Positions 46,184 to 59,261 of a stretch of DNA of 64,000 nucleotides are shown here, one piece after another. The position numbers and the translations under genes are program-made. Position 1 is the stretch's first letter. Each line of letters begins with the position of its first letter. A model generated the notes under the pieces. That model was not told where the DNA came from and did not search any database. It saw nothing but the letters and a program-made list of their open reading frames with translations. The DNA is from Schizophyllum amplum (taxonomy: Eukaryota; Basidiomycota; Agaricomycetes; Agaricales; Schizophyllaceae), in NCBI GenBank assembly GCA_007026445.1, contig VDMD01000003.1, positions 186,001-250,000 of the forward strand, read 5' to 3'.

Positions 46184-47692
46184 TCGGTAGTAGTTCTGGG
46201 CTGGTCTCTCGCCACTTCGGCCGAACGTCCGCTTTGTTGTCAGTTTGTTGTCTGGCTACGTAGCTGGTGCTTACAGCGCCCAAGCTCTTACCTTGCTTTT
46301 CGTCTAGCTGTCGTGCTACATTTACCTGACCTTTACCCTGCCTCTAACTCACTGAGTCAAGTCCTATCGGAATGCACAGCGGATGTTCTGTACGCTAAAT
46401 GCGCGGGAGAGTGTAGAGATGGTGTCACGGTCTATGTAACGCATTGTGACATATCAACATTACCCGGAAGCTGCCGGGAGTCTAGATGCGCGACTCCGAT
46501 TCGAGGGCGGCCACCATTGAGCTTGAAAACACCGCTGCCTTAGGGAGTGCCCTGCAGTCAGCTAAAACATCTATGAAATAATAAGTAATGGGACGAGTCA
46601 GCAAGGCAAGGGGAAGAAACGGCGGTGGAGCCGGGGCATTTCTAGTGTACGCAACCGGCAAAATGCCCGTGCCACCGACCCATCACATCCTTCAAATGCC
46701 CCCTTCAGGTGACAGGCCCAGCCCAAGCACGCCTCCAGCTAATCGCTGGCATAAGCGTACTCCCTGATGTTTTTGTGACTTCGTAGGTTAAGTGAGAAGG
46801 AGACGGAAGGTCGCCCCCCGTCGATAACAGCGCCAGCCCGAGGAACACCGCGAACGTGACTGGCCCTATAAACATGACGCGCAAATCATCACCAGCCCCA
46901 GCTGTCAGCAAGTGCAAGACTGGCAGCTGGCTATGCGTCCGACAATGTAAGTAGAGAGAGTCGGGGATCTGGCGCCGATGTTATACCACGGGATGAGGTG
47001 ATATATCCTTAGACCCGGCCTGGCATAACGCGCTATTCGACTGGCCAGCCTATTCCGTGTTATAACACAGTCGTCATTTTCCTGATGTGGGCTATCACGC
47101 CACATTCACCGTCACGCTGATCAATTCATTGGTGCCTAGCTTTCTCCGTCGTTCTTTCCGCTTGGTAGTGCATGATACCAACAGTCCCGTCGACTGGAAC
47201 GCTCCGAGACCCTCGCATTGCGCAGGAAGCTGAACAGAAATCGTCCGTCGATAGCAGGACACTGGAATCAACAGTGGGGTCAGGAACCCACTTGGCAACT
47301 CGCAATATTGCGCCCGCACTGCGCGGGTGTGAGCAGGTCGTTAGAGCTCGAGTTTGCCCGCTGCCCGGTAGGCCTGTGACTGAAACCCCGCAGAATTGTA
47401 CGCTGTCTACAGCGACGGTGTGCCCGTCGTTATGCACCTGGCAGCTCTGTGTGTAGGGGGGCGCTGAATTCAATATGCCGGCGCGCCTTCCAAGCGTCTT
47501 CCTATCCCAACAGGGGTCTATCTCATCCGCAGCCCGCATGTGCGGCGCCCCCGCATGGTGCGCCTGTTTCTGAAGGGTGGCATGCACATCAGCTTATAAG
47601 GCGCGTCCGCTTCTGAGATCGGCCATCCAGGTTTCTCTTCCCCCACTCTTCTTTCGTTTTAACCACCTTTCTTTATTATTTGCACCGTCATT
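46184..47692. other. Intergenic region before the laminarinase pair
   Basis: About 1.5 kb with no supported gene. Open frames on both strands are short and lack motifs. A TATA-like TATAAGG at 47595-47601 lies about 95 bp before the first laminarinase ATG, followed by CT-rich sequence, and probably belongs to that promoter. Confidence 0.45.
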
Positions 47693-48848
47693 ATGAAGGC
47701 CGCCGTCGCTCTCTCTGCGCTCGTTACCGCCGCGACCCCTGCGCTCGCGGCGACGTACCTTATGTCCGAGAGCTTCATCGGCGAGGGCTTCTATGACAAC
47801 TTCGACTTCCAGGCGATTGCAGACCCGACGCATGGTCGCGTCAACTACGTGGACCAGGCGACCGCCGTGGCCCAGAACTTGACCTACGCGTCGTCCGACT
47901 CATTCATCCTTCGCATGGACAGCACCACGGTCCTTGACCCGGCAGGCCCTGGCAGGAACTCTGTCCGTCTCCGGTCCAAGAACACGTACACGAAGCACGT
48001 CGCTGTGTATGTCCCCTCATCATACCTCCTTCGCACCTAAATATTGAACCCGTCCTCCAGCATCAACCTGCGCCACATGCCGCAGGGTTGCGGTACCTGG
48101 CCTGCAATCTGGGAGACGCTCGAGGCCACCTGGCCTGCAGGTGTATGTCCAATCTTTCTATCCATGTCGAGAGTCGCTCATCTTTCGTAGGGCGAGGTCG
48201 ATATCCTTGAGGGTGTCAACGACGTCATCCCCAACGCTGCGACGTTGCACACGAGCCCGGGATGCACAATGCCCATGGTACGCGAGCAGCTGGGCGCGGC
48301 TACGCAGCCTGACTGCGACACGGCCGTCAACGGTAACGCTGGCTGCGGTGTCAAGTTCTCCGACCAGACAAGCTTCGGCCCCGCGCTGAACGCGCAGGGT
48401 GGTGGCTGGTACGCGCTCGAGCGCACGGACAGCTTTATGAAGGTCTGGTACTGGCCGCGTGGCTCGCCGAATGTCCCTGTTGGCATCGCCGACCGCAACG
48501 CGGACATCAACACCGATAACTGGGTATGCCGCTTCTCCTTGTTCACGCCACTTATATCCTAACATTGCGCGCAGGGTACCCCTCAGGCCTTCTTCCCGGG
48601 CGACACCTGCAACATCGCAGAGTACTTCGACGCGCACAAGTGCGTACGTTCGCTTTTCCGCTCGAGACACTTCCTGACCTTTCGTCAGCATCATCATCAA
48701 CCTGACGCTCTGCGGCGACTGGGCTGGGGCGACCTTCAACACCAACGGTTGCGCTGGCAGCTGCGTTGACCTCGCGAACAACAACCCTGGGGCGTTCACG
48801 GAGGCCTACTTCGACATCGCCAACATCGACGTGTACACCGTGCAGTGA
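47693..48848 (+). CDS. Secreted GH16 endo-1,3(4)-beta-glucanase (laminarinase), copy 1
   Basis: Extracellular hydrolase of beta-1,3/1,3-1,4-glucans, acting on fungal cell wall or plant mixed-linkage glucan. Five exons (47693-48006, 48061-48142, 48191-48523, 48575-48639, 48689-48848) give 317 aa. The signal peptide is MKAAVALSALVTAATPALAA. GH16 catalytic motif GEVDILEGVND (E-x-D-x-x-E) is intact, preceded by RHMPQGCGTWPAIWE and followed by paired Cys segments (GNAGCGVKF, CGDWAG, GCAGSC). There is no carbohydrate-binding module or GPI tail. Tandem with a diverged paralogue 1 kb downstream. Confidence 0.93.
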
Positions 48849-49829
48849 TTTATCTTCTTTATGAGTATTTATTAGTTGTTTGTATGAACACACTGGGGCT
48901 GTATGAGATGCTGTACGGTGTATGAACCTGGAATAACATATGTTCAACCGTCCCGAAAGCTTCATGAATTCAGCGGCATGTAGTATTATCTCGAGATCGC
49001 AATGGTGTCCAGTGCTCGATCCTTGTGTCTTGTCGCCGGGAATGAGCTTTAAGGAGGGTCTTACATAAAGCAGCTCAGCACAAAATCAACGTGAATGCTA
49101 CGAACGTCTGCTTGAGGAGACTAACATTGGAATGAGGTCAAGGTCAAGTAACTCGAACTGTTGACCTTTGTTGTGGCTCGGAGCCGTCACGGCGGTGCGG
49201 GGGGGCCGGATCCTCTGAGATCGCGCGCTTATCATTCTCAACCACCATTCCCGCGCCAGAACGCCAACGCCCCCAGGGTGACCGTAGGTTCCGCAGTGCA
49301 GTTCACGCCAAGCAAGTCATCTTATTCACCATCCTGTAAAAGTTGCGCCCCAGGTCCGTCAAAAGCCACATCTCGTCGGCGTCTGCCTCACTGGACAAGC
49401 TTAAGGTTGCCAGTGCATACTATGACCGCGGTGGCTTCTTCTATAAGTAACGCCCTTCCTCAAGGAGGCTCAGATATTTCGGCTTTGCGTTTGTCGCATC
49501 CTGGTTATCTCTCTATCCTATGTTGCGCCCGGCCCTTCTCCCTTGCGTCCGCGCCCACTGTCAAAGGCTTGTGGCTCCCATTCTACTGAGGACATGTGCC
49601 CGCAACGTCCCTGGACCGTCCTATCATCTATGGAGACAACCGGGCCGTCATAGGTCACAGACCCAAGCACCTTCCAGGCCTGCCTCCCAAACCTGTCGGC
49701 CGCTTGCTTCCATACAGGATGCTATACTGTCCTGAATAGCCCAGAACCGACGTCGCTGGTTTAAAAGATGCGTATGTCGGTGACTAACCACTTACCACAT
49801 CCCCTTCCTCGTCCTCCAGGCTGCACAAC
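48849..49829. other. Intergenic region between the two laminarinases
   Basis: 981 bp carrying the terminator of copy 1 and promoter of copy 2; a TTTAAAAG about 70 bp before ATG 49830 may serve as a TATA element. No gene seen. Confidence 0.5.
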
Positions 49830-51143
49830 ATGAAGTTCATCGCTCTGACGTCCGCCCTTGCTGCCGTCGCGTCTGCGACCACATATCATGCATCTGAAGC
49901 CTTCCAGGGGGATGGCTTTTACACCGGCTTCAGCTTTGAAGCTATACCGGAGTGCGTTCTCTTATGTTGCCCACGCGCTTTTCTTGCTGACAGTCTCTTG
50001 TTAGCCCCACCAATGGACGGGTACAATATGTCGACAAGGCCACCGCACAGGCGAACAACCTCACATTCGCCACAGGTGCGTACATAGGACCGAGGTTCAA
50101 AATTCTGCATCTGACTTGTTGTCAGACGACATATTTATCCTGCGCGCGGATAGGTGGACAACACTCACAGCCGGTGGACCCGGTCGTCAATCGGTTCGAA
50201 TTCAGTCCACTAAAGCATACACGAACCATATTTCCGTGTAAGGTGCAACATTGTCGTGGGTCTAACTTCGTATTAACCTCCTTGGCAGCTTCAACGTCCG
50301 CCACATGCCACAAGGATGCGCGTAGGTTGCTTCGGCTTCTTGCATCGTCTCTCGCACAGCTGACAGCGGTGCGAAGTACTTGGCCAGCTATGTGGTACGC
50401 GGACACCAACAACTGGCCCGGCGCGGGCGAGATCGATGTGCTCGAGGGCGTGAACGACGTAATGCCCAACGCCGCCTCGCTGCACACGACAGCTAGATGC
50501 TCGATGCCCGGTGCGCGTACCGAGCTCGGGTGAGTCCGCTCGTTAGTCGCATTCGACTGCATCGAAGCTGACAATGCCGGGTCCCAAGCGCGGCGGAGCA
50601 GCTCGACTGCAACTGGCTAGCCAACGGCAATGCTGGTTGCGGCGTTAGTATGTCAACTCAAGACTCTTACGGTCCGGCCTTCAACGCGAATGGAGGCGGC
50701 TGGTTCGTTGCGGAGCGCAACAGCGCGGGCATTTCGGTGTGGTTCTGGGCACGCAACGACGCGACAGTGCCGCTTGACGTCAAGGAACGCCATAACGTCG
50801 TAATCACGGAAACTTGGGTGAGTGAAAACCTCTATATACGCCGCTAGATACCGTCAACCGAGAGCCTAGGGCATCCCTCAGGCTTATTTCCCAGACACGA
50901 CATGTGATATGGAGACGTTCTTCGGTCCGCTACGGTGCGCTCATAGCCTCGACGACTTTCGCAAGAATGACGCTTACTTTCCTTAGTATCATCATCAACC
51001 TCACCCTCTGTGGTGACTGGGCGGGAGCTACTTTCAACAGCGATGGGTGCTCCGGCAGTTGTATCGACCTGGTCAACTTCAGCCCGGACGCATTTGCCGA
51101 GGCCTACTTTGACATTGCCAACATCGACATATACATGGCATAA
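49830..51143 (+). CDS. Secreted GH16 endo-1,3(4)-beta-glucanase (laminarinase), copy 2
   Basis: Tandem paralogue of the preceding gene, same strand. Signal peptide MKFIALTSALAAVASATT. The catalytic motif GEIDVLEGVND is intact in context TWPAMWYADTNNWPGAGEID; the C-terminus LTLCGDWAGATFNSDGCSGS to YFDIANIDIYMA matches copy 1 closely. It has several more introns than copy 1 (in the EAIPD/PTNGRV, FAT/DDIF, MPQGCA/TWPAM and ELG/AAEQL regions), so intron number differs between the pair. The acceptor before ATWPAM is an unusual AAG. Expected to be active; substrate preference may have diverged. Confidence 0.88.
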
Positions 51144-51519
51144 GTAGAGCGCCGCAGCTCTTTAGTCCCCAGTTTCATGAAAGGCTGAAATGTTGGACTT
51201 GTTTATGTGGGTCTCGGGACGGGGCAATCTATGGGGAAACACCATGTACTATGCAATGACTTATGGGCGTGGATATATTTCTTGGAGCTGCTCAAGGGAC
51301 AGTGACCCGAACGAAAACTCTGGACTTAGCGAAGAACAATGAACTTCCGGAAACGGAAAGATTTGTGTGAATTCTTCACGTGGTACAAGCAATTTCAAAT
51401 AACCCGCCTTTTGTCCGCGACCACCATCACGGCGGCAGCTGTCGGCAGTGAAGGGCATTAGTACCCTCCACCGGCTTCAGACTATTCTCGAAAACATCAT
51501 TCGTCTTCGCGACGCGCCA

Positions 51520-54500
51520 ATGGCCCAATTGGCCCATCATGCGCGCGGTAGGGGCAGCGGACGCGGTCACTCCCCACGGCCTTCACGGAACAAGCAATGG
51601 GTCTCAGACGATGCCGTCGGTCGTGGAACTGGAAGGGGGGCCGACTCCGATCGCTGGGAACGTGGAGGAGCGCCGAGGCAGGCTATCCATGGCCGTGGCG
51701 CGCGCAACATGTTACTGGTCAATGCACGGACGCAATCGAGTCCTGCTCCCTCCCAAGCCACGCAATCAAGCTCTCAAGCACCCTCAAGTGATGGCGTGGG
51801 CACCGAAGAGGACGAGGAGGATCTCAGTCCCCTCTATGTACGAGCAAGAGACGAGCCGGACCTCAGCCCTGCGGAGCGCCTGGAGATGGCAAGAGAGGTG
51901 CGAACATGTCAGCCGTTCATTGGCTCATGCTAATGTGTCGCAGCTCGCGCGGCTCCGCGAAGTCGAGCGCAAGGTTGCGATCCGTAAAAAGCTCCTTGAC
52001 GACTTCAAGCCGAAGCGCCTGGAAGACGCCATCACCGTTGTGGGGACATGCCCCGACATGTGCTCACGCGCCGAGCGATATAGACGCGAGAACGAGATGC
52101 TGCTTGTCACAGATATCGAGAACGTGCGCTGACTTGACATCTTATCTGCTTGTACACTGAATTATTCCTCAGGTTCCAGGTGACAAGCGCCGCATCGACC
52201 ACAACCGAGCAGTGACGCGCTACGAGCGCGGCGTCGGCGACAAAGTCGTACCTTCGGATCTGCGTCCCGGGCCTGTTCTCGTCGTGCGTCGCCTAACTAA
52301 CTGTCTTTCACGCTATTCCTGACTGTCACTCGCAGATGACCCTCTACTACCTCTTCCACCAGCTGCTGCCCGAAATTGGCTTTCAGGCCTCAGCTGGATA
52401 CATCAGCGATCGCACGCGAGCTGTGCGCTCCGACATGACCATTCAGCACATGAACAACATCACGGCTATGGAGATCAACCACCGCATTGTCCGCCACCAT
52501 ATCCTCACCATACACCTTATGCGAGGGACAACGTACAATCTGGCGCTCGAGGAGCAGCGGATGATGAACAGTATGTGCTCATCTCTACCAGCAGCGGCTT
52601 CACCTTACTGTCTTCCCAGCTCTGCAGACCCTCAAAGAGTGCTACGAGGACTACCGTCAGCCAGCGAAAGACCCGAGCTACACGAACCCGCACGAAATCG
52701 AGATGCGCGTGTACCAGCGCATCTCGCACATTCGCGATCAAGTTGTGCGCAAGGATACTATAGCCCCAGATATCGCCGCGCACCCCGTCTTCGTCGCCGT
52801 CAACGACTTTCGGCAGCACGTACAGAAGCTCAGCATGCCCATCACCAAGACTTCCAAGCTCCTTGTCGACAAGGAGAACAAGAAGAGCCAGAAGGTGGAA
52901 TCCGTAGGACGGGACAAGTTTGCGTATTTGGTCCAATTGCTACAGCAGCTGCCGAACGGCCAGATCATCGTATACCTGGTGGTCTGCCTGATGGAGCACC
53001 TGTTCAAGGAGAGCGAGCTGGAACACTTGGGGATCACGGACATCGATGTGCTGAAGGGGGAGTTGGAGTGGCCGGACATTATCGAAGGTCTCATTGACGG
53101 ACTTCCGGCGCCCATTCCGTCCGCGCTCGAGCCCGCGGAGACGCAGTACATGTCAAGCGAGGAGCATTACGATGAGGAGTACTATGAGGATGATGGCCAA
53201 GTTGACGAGTTGAACGATCTGCAATCGTCGGTCCAGCAGCTCGCGCCAGCGTTGTCTTCGACGTCGACACTTCCTCCCACATCGCAATCCCTCTTTGGGC
53301 AGCAGTCCTCGACGCCATCGCTGTTTGGTCAGGCCGGCGGCACTCCTTCTCCATTCGGTCAAAGCGCGACGTCGTCCTTCGGCCAGTCTTCCGCCACAGC
53401 ATCGGTATTCGGCCGACAGCCCGCCACCAATGGCACCAGCAGCTCACTCTTCGGAAGGTCAGCTACGTCAACGCCGTCAGCTTTCGGTATCAATGGGACG
53501 ACCACCTCAGCACCTACTGCGCCGAATCCCTTCAACCTGAAGGTCACGCCGAACGCATTCAACATACCCGCCTTCGGCCAGTCTGCAGCCTCTTCGACAG
53601 CTGCGCCTCGACAGCAAGCTCAATTGCAGAAGCAGCCAGAGGTCAATGGCGCTGCATCCAGCTCGAAATCTCTTGCAGAGCGTGCGTCAATCCTCGTTGA
53701 TATGGAATCACATCAGTCTGACTTACCTACCGGTTCTCAAGGGATTTTTGGCTCCGCAGTTCCGGCGCCTGCGATAGAGACATTAGATGGCGATGAAGGA
53801 GAGTATGCGGAGGGTGCCGAGTACGGTGAAGATGGGGGAGAATACGCGGAGTACGAGGACGACGGCGAGGGAGGCGAGTATCAGGAGGGAGATGGGTATG
53901 GGGAGGGAGAAGGAGAGTACGAAGGACATGCAGGACCAGCGACGCATGCGCAGGAGGAACGTTCGGCAACAACAACAAGCGCTCCGCCTGCTCCACAGAC
54001 CACATTCACTGGGTTCTTTGGACAGCAGACGCAACAACAGCCCACCAGTGTCTTCGGCAAGACGCAACCGCAGAGCGTCTTTGGGAAAACGCAGCCGCAA
54101 AGCGCCTTCCAGCCATCGCCGTCAGATGGTGCACCCAAGCCAAGCTTGTTCGGCAACACATCCAGTAGCACTCTCGGCTTCGGCATCAAGCCTTCGTCAT
54201 CGACTCTGAACCCGGCAGCCAAGCCTTTCACCTTCCCGTCGATGTCGCCAGCTCCACCCAGCGCATATCCGACATCAACCAGTGCTCCATCGGCCACGAC
54301 TACCTCGACTTCACCAAGTGCGACCGTCGCAAATGGCTCGGCACCGAAGTCAATCTTCAGCACACCGCTCTTCAGCGCCACGCCTGCCCCTGCACAATCA
54401 GTTGAAACTGCCGCTCCTGCGCCCGCGGAAGCTCAGCCGCCGTCCGCCGTGTTTCCAGCTGGTTCGCTCTTTGGCGGGCCTTCGATCCAGCCGCAAAGCC

Positions 54501-57034
54501 CGCAGCCTATTGCGCCGACGCCCAGTCCCTTCTCTTCCGGGAACTCGCCCTTCGCAGGTCCGCCGAAAGAGCCTTCATCATCACTGTTTGGTCCACCCAA
54601 GCCACCTGCGGTCGACGCCCACCCCTTCAAGGCTCGTAATCCGTCACCACTCAAGGTGGAGATACTGCCTAGCGGGGACGCGCCCGAGGAGCCGCAAGCG
54701 CGTCCATCGACATCGACGGAACCGCCAGCGCTGGCGAAGATACATACAGTATCTCTGCCATCTACCCCCACTTCTACTGCAGCACCATTCTCCATGACCG
54801 GTTCCTCGACTCCGACTGGTGCCGGGCCGGGAACTCCTGCCCCAAATCGCTTGCTCTCGCGTCTGCAAACCACGGATGTTCCCAGGAGTCCTGCGGAGGC
54901 GCTTAGTCCCTTGCAGCTCAACACGCCCACGTCGGAGTCTTTCTCGTTCCAAGGCTTTCCTCCGGCGACGCCTTCCGCGAAAGCGAAGGGCAAACAGCCC
55001 GAGCAGGCGCCTGCGGCCGGCGCTGCTCAGCAGGAGAATGTAGAGGCCGACGTTGATCCAGACACATTAGCGCGCTCCTTCCTCGCACGCAGCGCTCTCG
55101 TCAAGCAATGCTTCCAGCGATGGGTGGACAAGACGATTGAGAGCGGGGAGTATCAGGAGGCATGCCGGAAGGCGGAAGAGTACCACAAGAAAGTCAGGAG
55201 AGAATCTCTTTTGCGACGGTCGATGCGCTCGTCGACCTCTTCGTCAACTTCATCTTCCTCGGGCAAGAAGCGCGCCTTCCCGGAGCTATCGCCTGAGGAG
55301 ATACAACGGAAGCGCGCGAAACGGCGGTCGACGGGGTACAAGCCACCGATCAAGGATGAAGAGTTGGCGGAGCGGCTGCGTGCGGTATGTCACTCTGGTT
55401 TAAAAGCTATCGTACGAGAGCTGAGTCTGGTCTAGCACAGGGACGAGTATCAGCGGACGTGGGCGCAGGGCAGTTTCATGGAGGTGTTGCGCTCGCAGCA
55501 GGAAGGACGGGACGTGCCCCCAGAGTTTCGCATCTGGCTGTCCCTCAATCAGAAACACGACGGCACCGCGATCTGGCTGGAGAAGAAGTTCAACATACCA
55601 GACGCAGGCAAGTGGGAGAGCGAGGCGGTCTTCTCGGTCCCTCTGTCTGCGAAGGTGGCGCCGGACGCATCTGGCTATCCGGGCTTGATCTTGTTCGAAT
55701 GCACTCCTCTGGAGGGATTGGAGGACGATATAGAGAAGTGAGTTCGAGTGTATATAAACAATGGCTACTGCTAATGTCTGAGGTCCTAGGAAGTACCGTG
55801 TTGTCGATGACTGCGCGCGGCTCTGGGATATTTTGAAGAGTCTGCCTGCTGATCGGCATTTTCATCCGTCGGTTGTGCTCGTGCATTGGACCAGCACTAA
55901 TTCACTACCACCGTTGGATTTGTTGGAGATGGTGCGTAGAGTCGTCTATCATTGCCTCATTCCTCCTTACCTTCGCCGCAGGTCATGAAAGCAAAAGATG
56001 ACGACGAATCCATCGAGACGTTCGGTATACTGTCCGTTACCTCGGTATCTGGCGACATGGATGAGAAGTTCGCGCAAGTGTTGTCCAAGCTCAAGCTCGA
56101 TCTGGAGGGCAAGTACGTGCACCGGTGGACGTTCCGCGACGTGTTCCAGACGCTGGAACCGCGGATATCGGAATTCTTCTCTGAGCGTTTGGAGAAGTGC
56201 ATGGTCTATAGTCGATGTGAGTTGGTCACGTGTGTTTCGTGGACCTATGCTCATACACTGGGACAGTTGACTGGGTCATCTTTGGCCAGTTGGTGACTTC
56301 CTTCATTGAAATGCTGAATGATGCCTTGCGCATTGCTTTGGCATTGGTCGGCGTCGAAGACGTCGTGCCTCTACCCGCATTCGACAAGGAGATCACCAGT
56401 AACGAGTATGTGCCGCGTGATACGTTCTATCAACGCAGTATCTAATTGCTTGTTAGCTCCGCATATGAGCTCGTGCTGAACTGGCTCGCTGAAATCACCC
56501 CGGCCGACCTTGCCAATCAAATCGGCATGGAGCTCATCAGCCACCGTGACATGGAGAGGGAGTTTTCCGCCGCTGCGTTCCTCGAGGACGCCCTGGACCT
56601 TGTTCGGTACCACGCTGAAGAACAACTCCCTCATGCGGTCGACCTCAAGTCACATGTCATGGTCGAGGACCACGAAGAGGCGATGGCGCATTTCCGCGAC
56701 GCGGTGATCTCCCAAGTCGCCACGCTTGAAAAGGCTCTCACTTTGCGGACGCGACGCTCGCCAACGAAACGCCGGAGTGACTCTGAGGTCACGGAGACCA
56801 GGTGGGTGTTGCACCATTGCATCCTGTCTACGAAAGCGTTAACACGCCTGCAGTGCAATGCCCAAACGGCGACGAGTGTCTTCGGAGTGTGCATCAAGTG
56901 CACAGGCAAGTGCGAATGTGCTTACGCCGTCTACAAGTGCATCTCCTGAGACGCCATCTGAGGCGCCGACCGTGACAGTTGCTATGCTCCGCGAACTCAC
57001 GAAGAGCATGAAGCAGAAATACTGCACACGCTGA
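51520..57034 (+). CDS. SAC3: SAC3/GANP family mRNA export factor with FG-repeat region
   Basis: Scaffold of the TREX-2 complex that links transcription and mRNA export at the nuclear pore. Eleven exons from ATG 51520 total 5013 nt, 1670 aa. An RG-rich N-terminus (ARGRGSGRG) leads to the SAC3/GANP core from about residue 160 (VGTCPDMCSRAERYRREN ... MEINHRIVRHHILTIHLMR ... EIEMRVYQRISHIRDQ, then a PCI-like part to about 460). About residues 500-980 are Ser/Pro/Thr-rich with roughly 15 FG dipeptides in SLFGQ/VFGK contexts and an acidic Gly/Tyr/Glu stretch. A conserved C-terminal helical region follows (DEYQRTWAQGSFMEVL ... FRIWLSLNQKHDGTAIWLEK). An upstream in-frame ATG at 51448 is less likely. 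Confidence 0.92.
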
Positions 57035-58600
57035 AGGATGGCTTGTTCATGGAAGGCTATAGAAGGTTCCAAATTATCTACTCATACTTACTTGCTTTCG
57101 CACCTAACTTATATCGCAATCTTTCGCTGTACTTGTAGTGTAAACTCGTTCGCAAAAGGGATGGAGGAGCTGCATGGCTGTGCGCCCTTCAGTGCGACTG
57201 ATCATCCATCGTGTGGCCTTCGTATGAGGATGACGGAACGGATGCGGAAAAGCGTGGAATGAAAGCACCGACCTATACTGCATCAGTACATGTCCCGCCG
57301 AGTAGACGAATTCTGATGCCCGGCAAACGCATGGTGAAATATCGCCCATCAAGAACAAAGTTGAAAGCCTGCCTTACGCGGATAGGTATTCAATCAATCC
57401 TTTCAGCAAAGAAGGGTTAAAGAGTTATCAGAAGGTTAATCTAGCGCAACTGTCCGCCACGGTACAGCGCTGTAGTACATGCACGTCTGGACATGGAAGG
57501 TGGCGAGGTGTCAGAAGTATCATGTTGTTACACTGTAGACCAGAAACAAGAAATTCAAACAGCCCAGAACGAGGGTATAATATCTTTGTATACGCATGGC
57601 TGAGCAAGGTGATGTCTACCTGTCTGTCCCGCAGAGGCACGCAATGGGCGCGCCCTTCGTCGTCCGGTCGCCACAATGCCCTGCACTCGGAGCACCGCGA
57701 ACTGGAGCCCATTCGATGGCGATGGCCGAGGCAAGCCACTACAAGCTCGGCCCGCGCGCGCACTTGCAGCGCTCAGCAAGCACCAGGGTATGTATGACAT
57801 ATTACGAGTAGGACCACTTGCGCGATACAGACTGCCGCATAATTCGCATGTTGATGCTACCCACCTCCGTCGACCCTAAGGACGCCCGAGGCTCTGGAGC
57901 AATTCCCCCCCTCAGAGCTTCGTCCTTCGCCGCTGTGCGGCGGATGCTGAAGAAAAAGCGCGAGGTCGTGACGGTTGAAGCGCACCATACGAAGCTGGGA
58001 TGTGGAGTAAGCAGGATGGTAGGAAAGAAGGGAAAGAGCACACACAAGCTGGCCACGAATTTGAGCGACAAGGGGGCGCGTAGGGCGAGCACGAGGTTTC
58101 CAACTCGCATTGCTGTTCCCAGACGATCAAAAAGTGTCACGGTGAGAGACGGAGTACGGCCTACATGACAGAGCCATGAAGTACATGAAGCCGTCGCGAT
58201 ATAGTGCCTTGACCATGGACGAATTCGCAGGCATCGGTCGCAGGAGGGCGTTCCATACCGTCGCGGTGAAAATGAGCACGTCAAAGGCAAGCTTTTGTAA
58301 ACGCAACTCAGTATCGCTCTTATTTTACTATGGCCGGCTCGACTCACGCCCGGAATCCAGAGCGTTGCAATGCTGATGTTCTGTGTGAATACGCACATGT
58401 GCATGTCGTCGCTATATACAATAGCGGCTATGACACGGCATGTGAGCGAACGCACGAGCAAAACTGGATACAGCACGAACCGGTCATGCTGACCACGGAA
58501 TAGGTGACGCAGGCGATATTAGCGAGTTGGGTCATAACGTAGCCAACAAGTGATAAAGCGATCAGGCGCCGGTCCCGATCCCAGATGACCCAAAGCCGGA
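57035..58600. other. Region without a supported gene
   Basis: Frames on both strands (224 codons at 57802-58476 minus; 116 codons at 57818-58168 plus) overlap each other and carry no motif I recognise. The plus frame is basic (MLKKKREVVTVEAHHTKLG); the minus frame is hydrophobic in part. Splice signals are too weak to choose a strand. Confidence 0.35.
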
Positions 58601-58689
58601 GCAACACAAGAACTAAGGGTTAATTAGCAGATGGTCCAGGAAATGGGAGGGAAGGCGTACAGTCACTGGTGGCCATAGTGATAGCGGCG

Positions 58690-59261
58690 AGGTAGGTCTG
58701 TAGGGTGATCTATTGAGAACTATGAAGGCTATAATTTGCGGCTTCAGGCTCACGGTGATGCCAGTCCATGTCCTGCAGCTGTAACAAAGGTCAGGGAGGC
58801 GATGGACGAAGGAGGTACGTGACGACGCACAAAGCGTCTGGAAAGTGCACTGCGACAACCAGGCCGCTAAGCTCTAGAGCAGTATTATTGTGAAGCAGAG
58901 CAGCGATAGAGCTTGCAAAGTACTCACGGACGTTCTCTACGAGAATTCCGAGTATGGGCAAGTAGCGGAGGATCAGAAAGGTCACTTGCGCGATCGTAAG
59001 CTTGGTCTTCCACACTAGCTCGACTTCATCTTGGAAAGTCAAAGCATGATCATAAAGCAGGACCTGCGCGTCCGATGTGAGAGGGCATACCCGCTTAGAA
59101 CATAGTGCTGCTCACTATAAGGCCGATCGCTGCCAGCATACGCGTCAGCTCTCTCGTCCGCTCGTCGCGCACGAGCACGCACCAGTAACATACTGAGTGG
59201 CCCGGACATTCTCGAGCGTCTCTATCAGTGTGTCCAGCGCCTCGCCTTGGGTTGAGGACAT
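58690..59261 (-). CDS. DUF6533 family membrane protein (3' end uncertain, possibly truncated)
   Basis: Function unknown; DUF6533 proteins are multi-pass membrane proteins expanded in Agaricomycetes. From ATG 59261 the first exon (MSSTQGEALDTLIETLENV) is spliced through GTGCGT...GGCAG and GTGAGC...CGCAG introns to AIGLIVLLYDHALTFQDEVE, then LVWKTKLTIAQVTFLILRYL, the DUF6533 signature (YDHxLTxxxEVxLVW). Downstream, a further exon with CRTWTGIT is likely, but no convincing full set of transmembrane exons could be joined, so the gene may be truncated near 58.7 kb. Confidence 0.6.

Noticed and set aside
57802..58476. 224-codon minus-strand frame
   Set aside because: Overlaps an equally good plus-strand frame, lacks family motifs, and its composition does not match the neighbouring genes.
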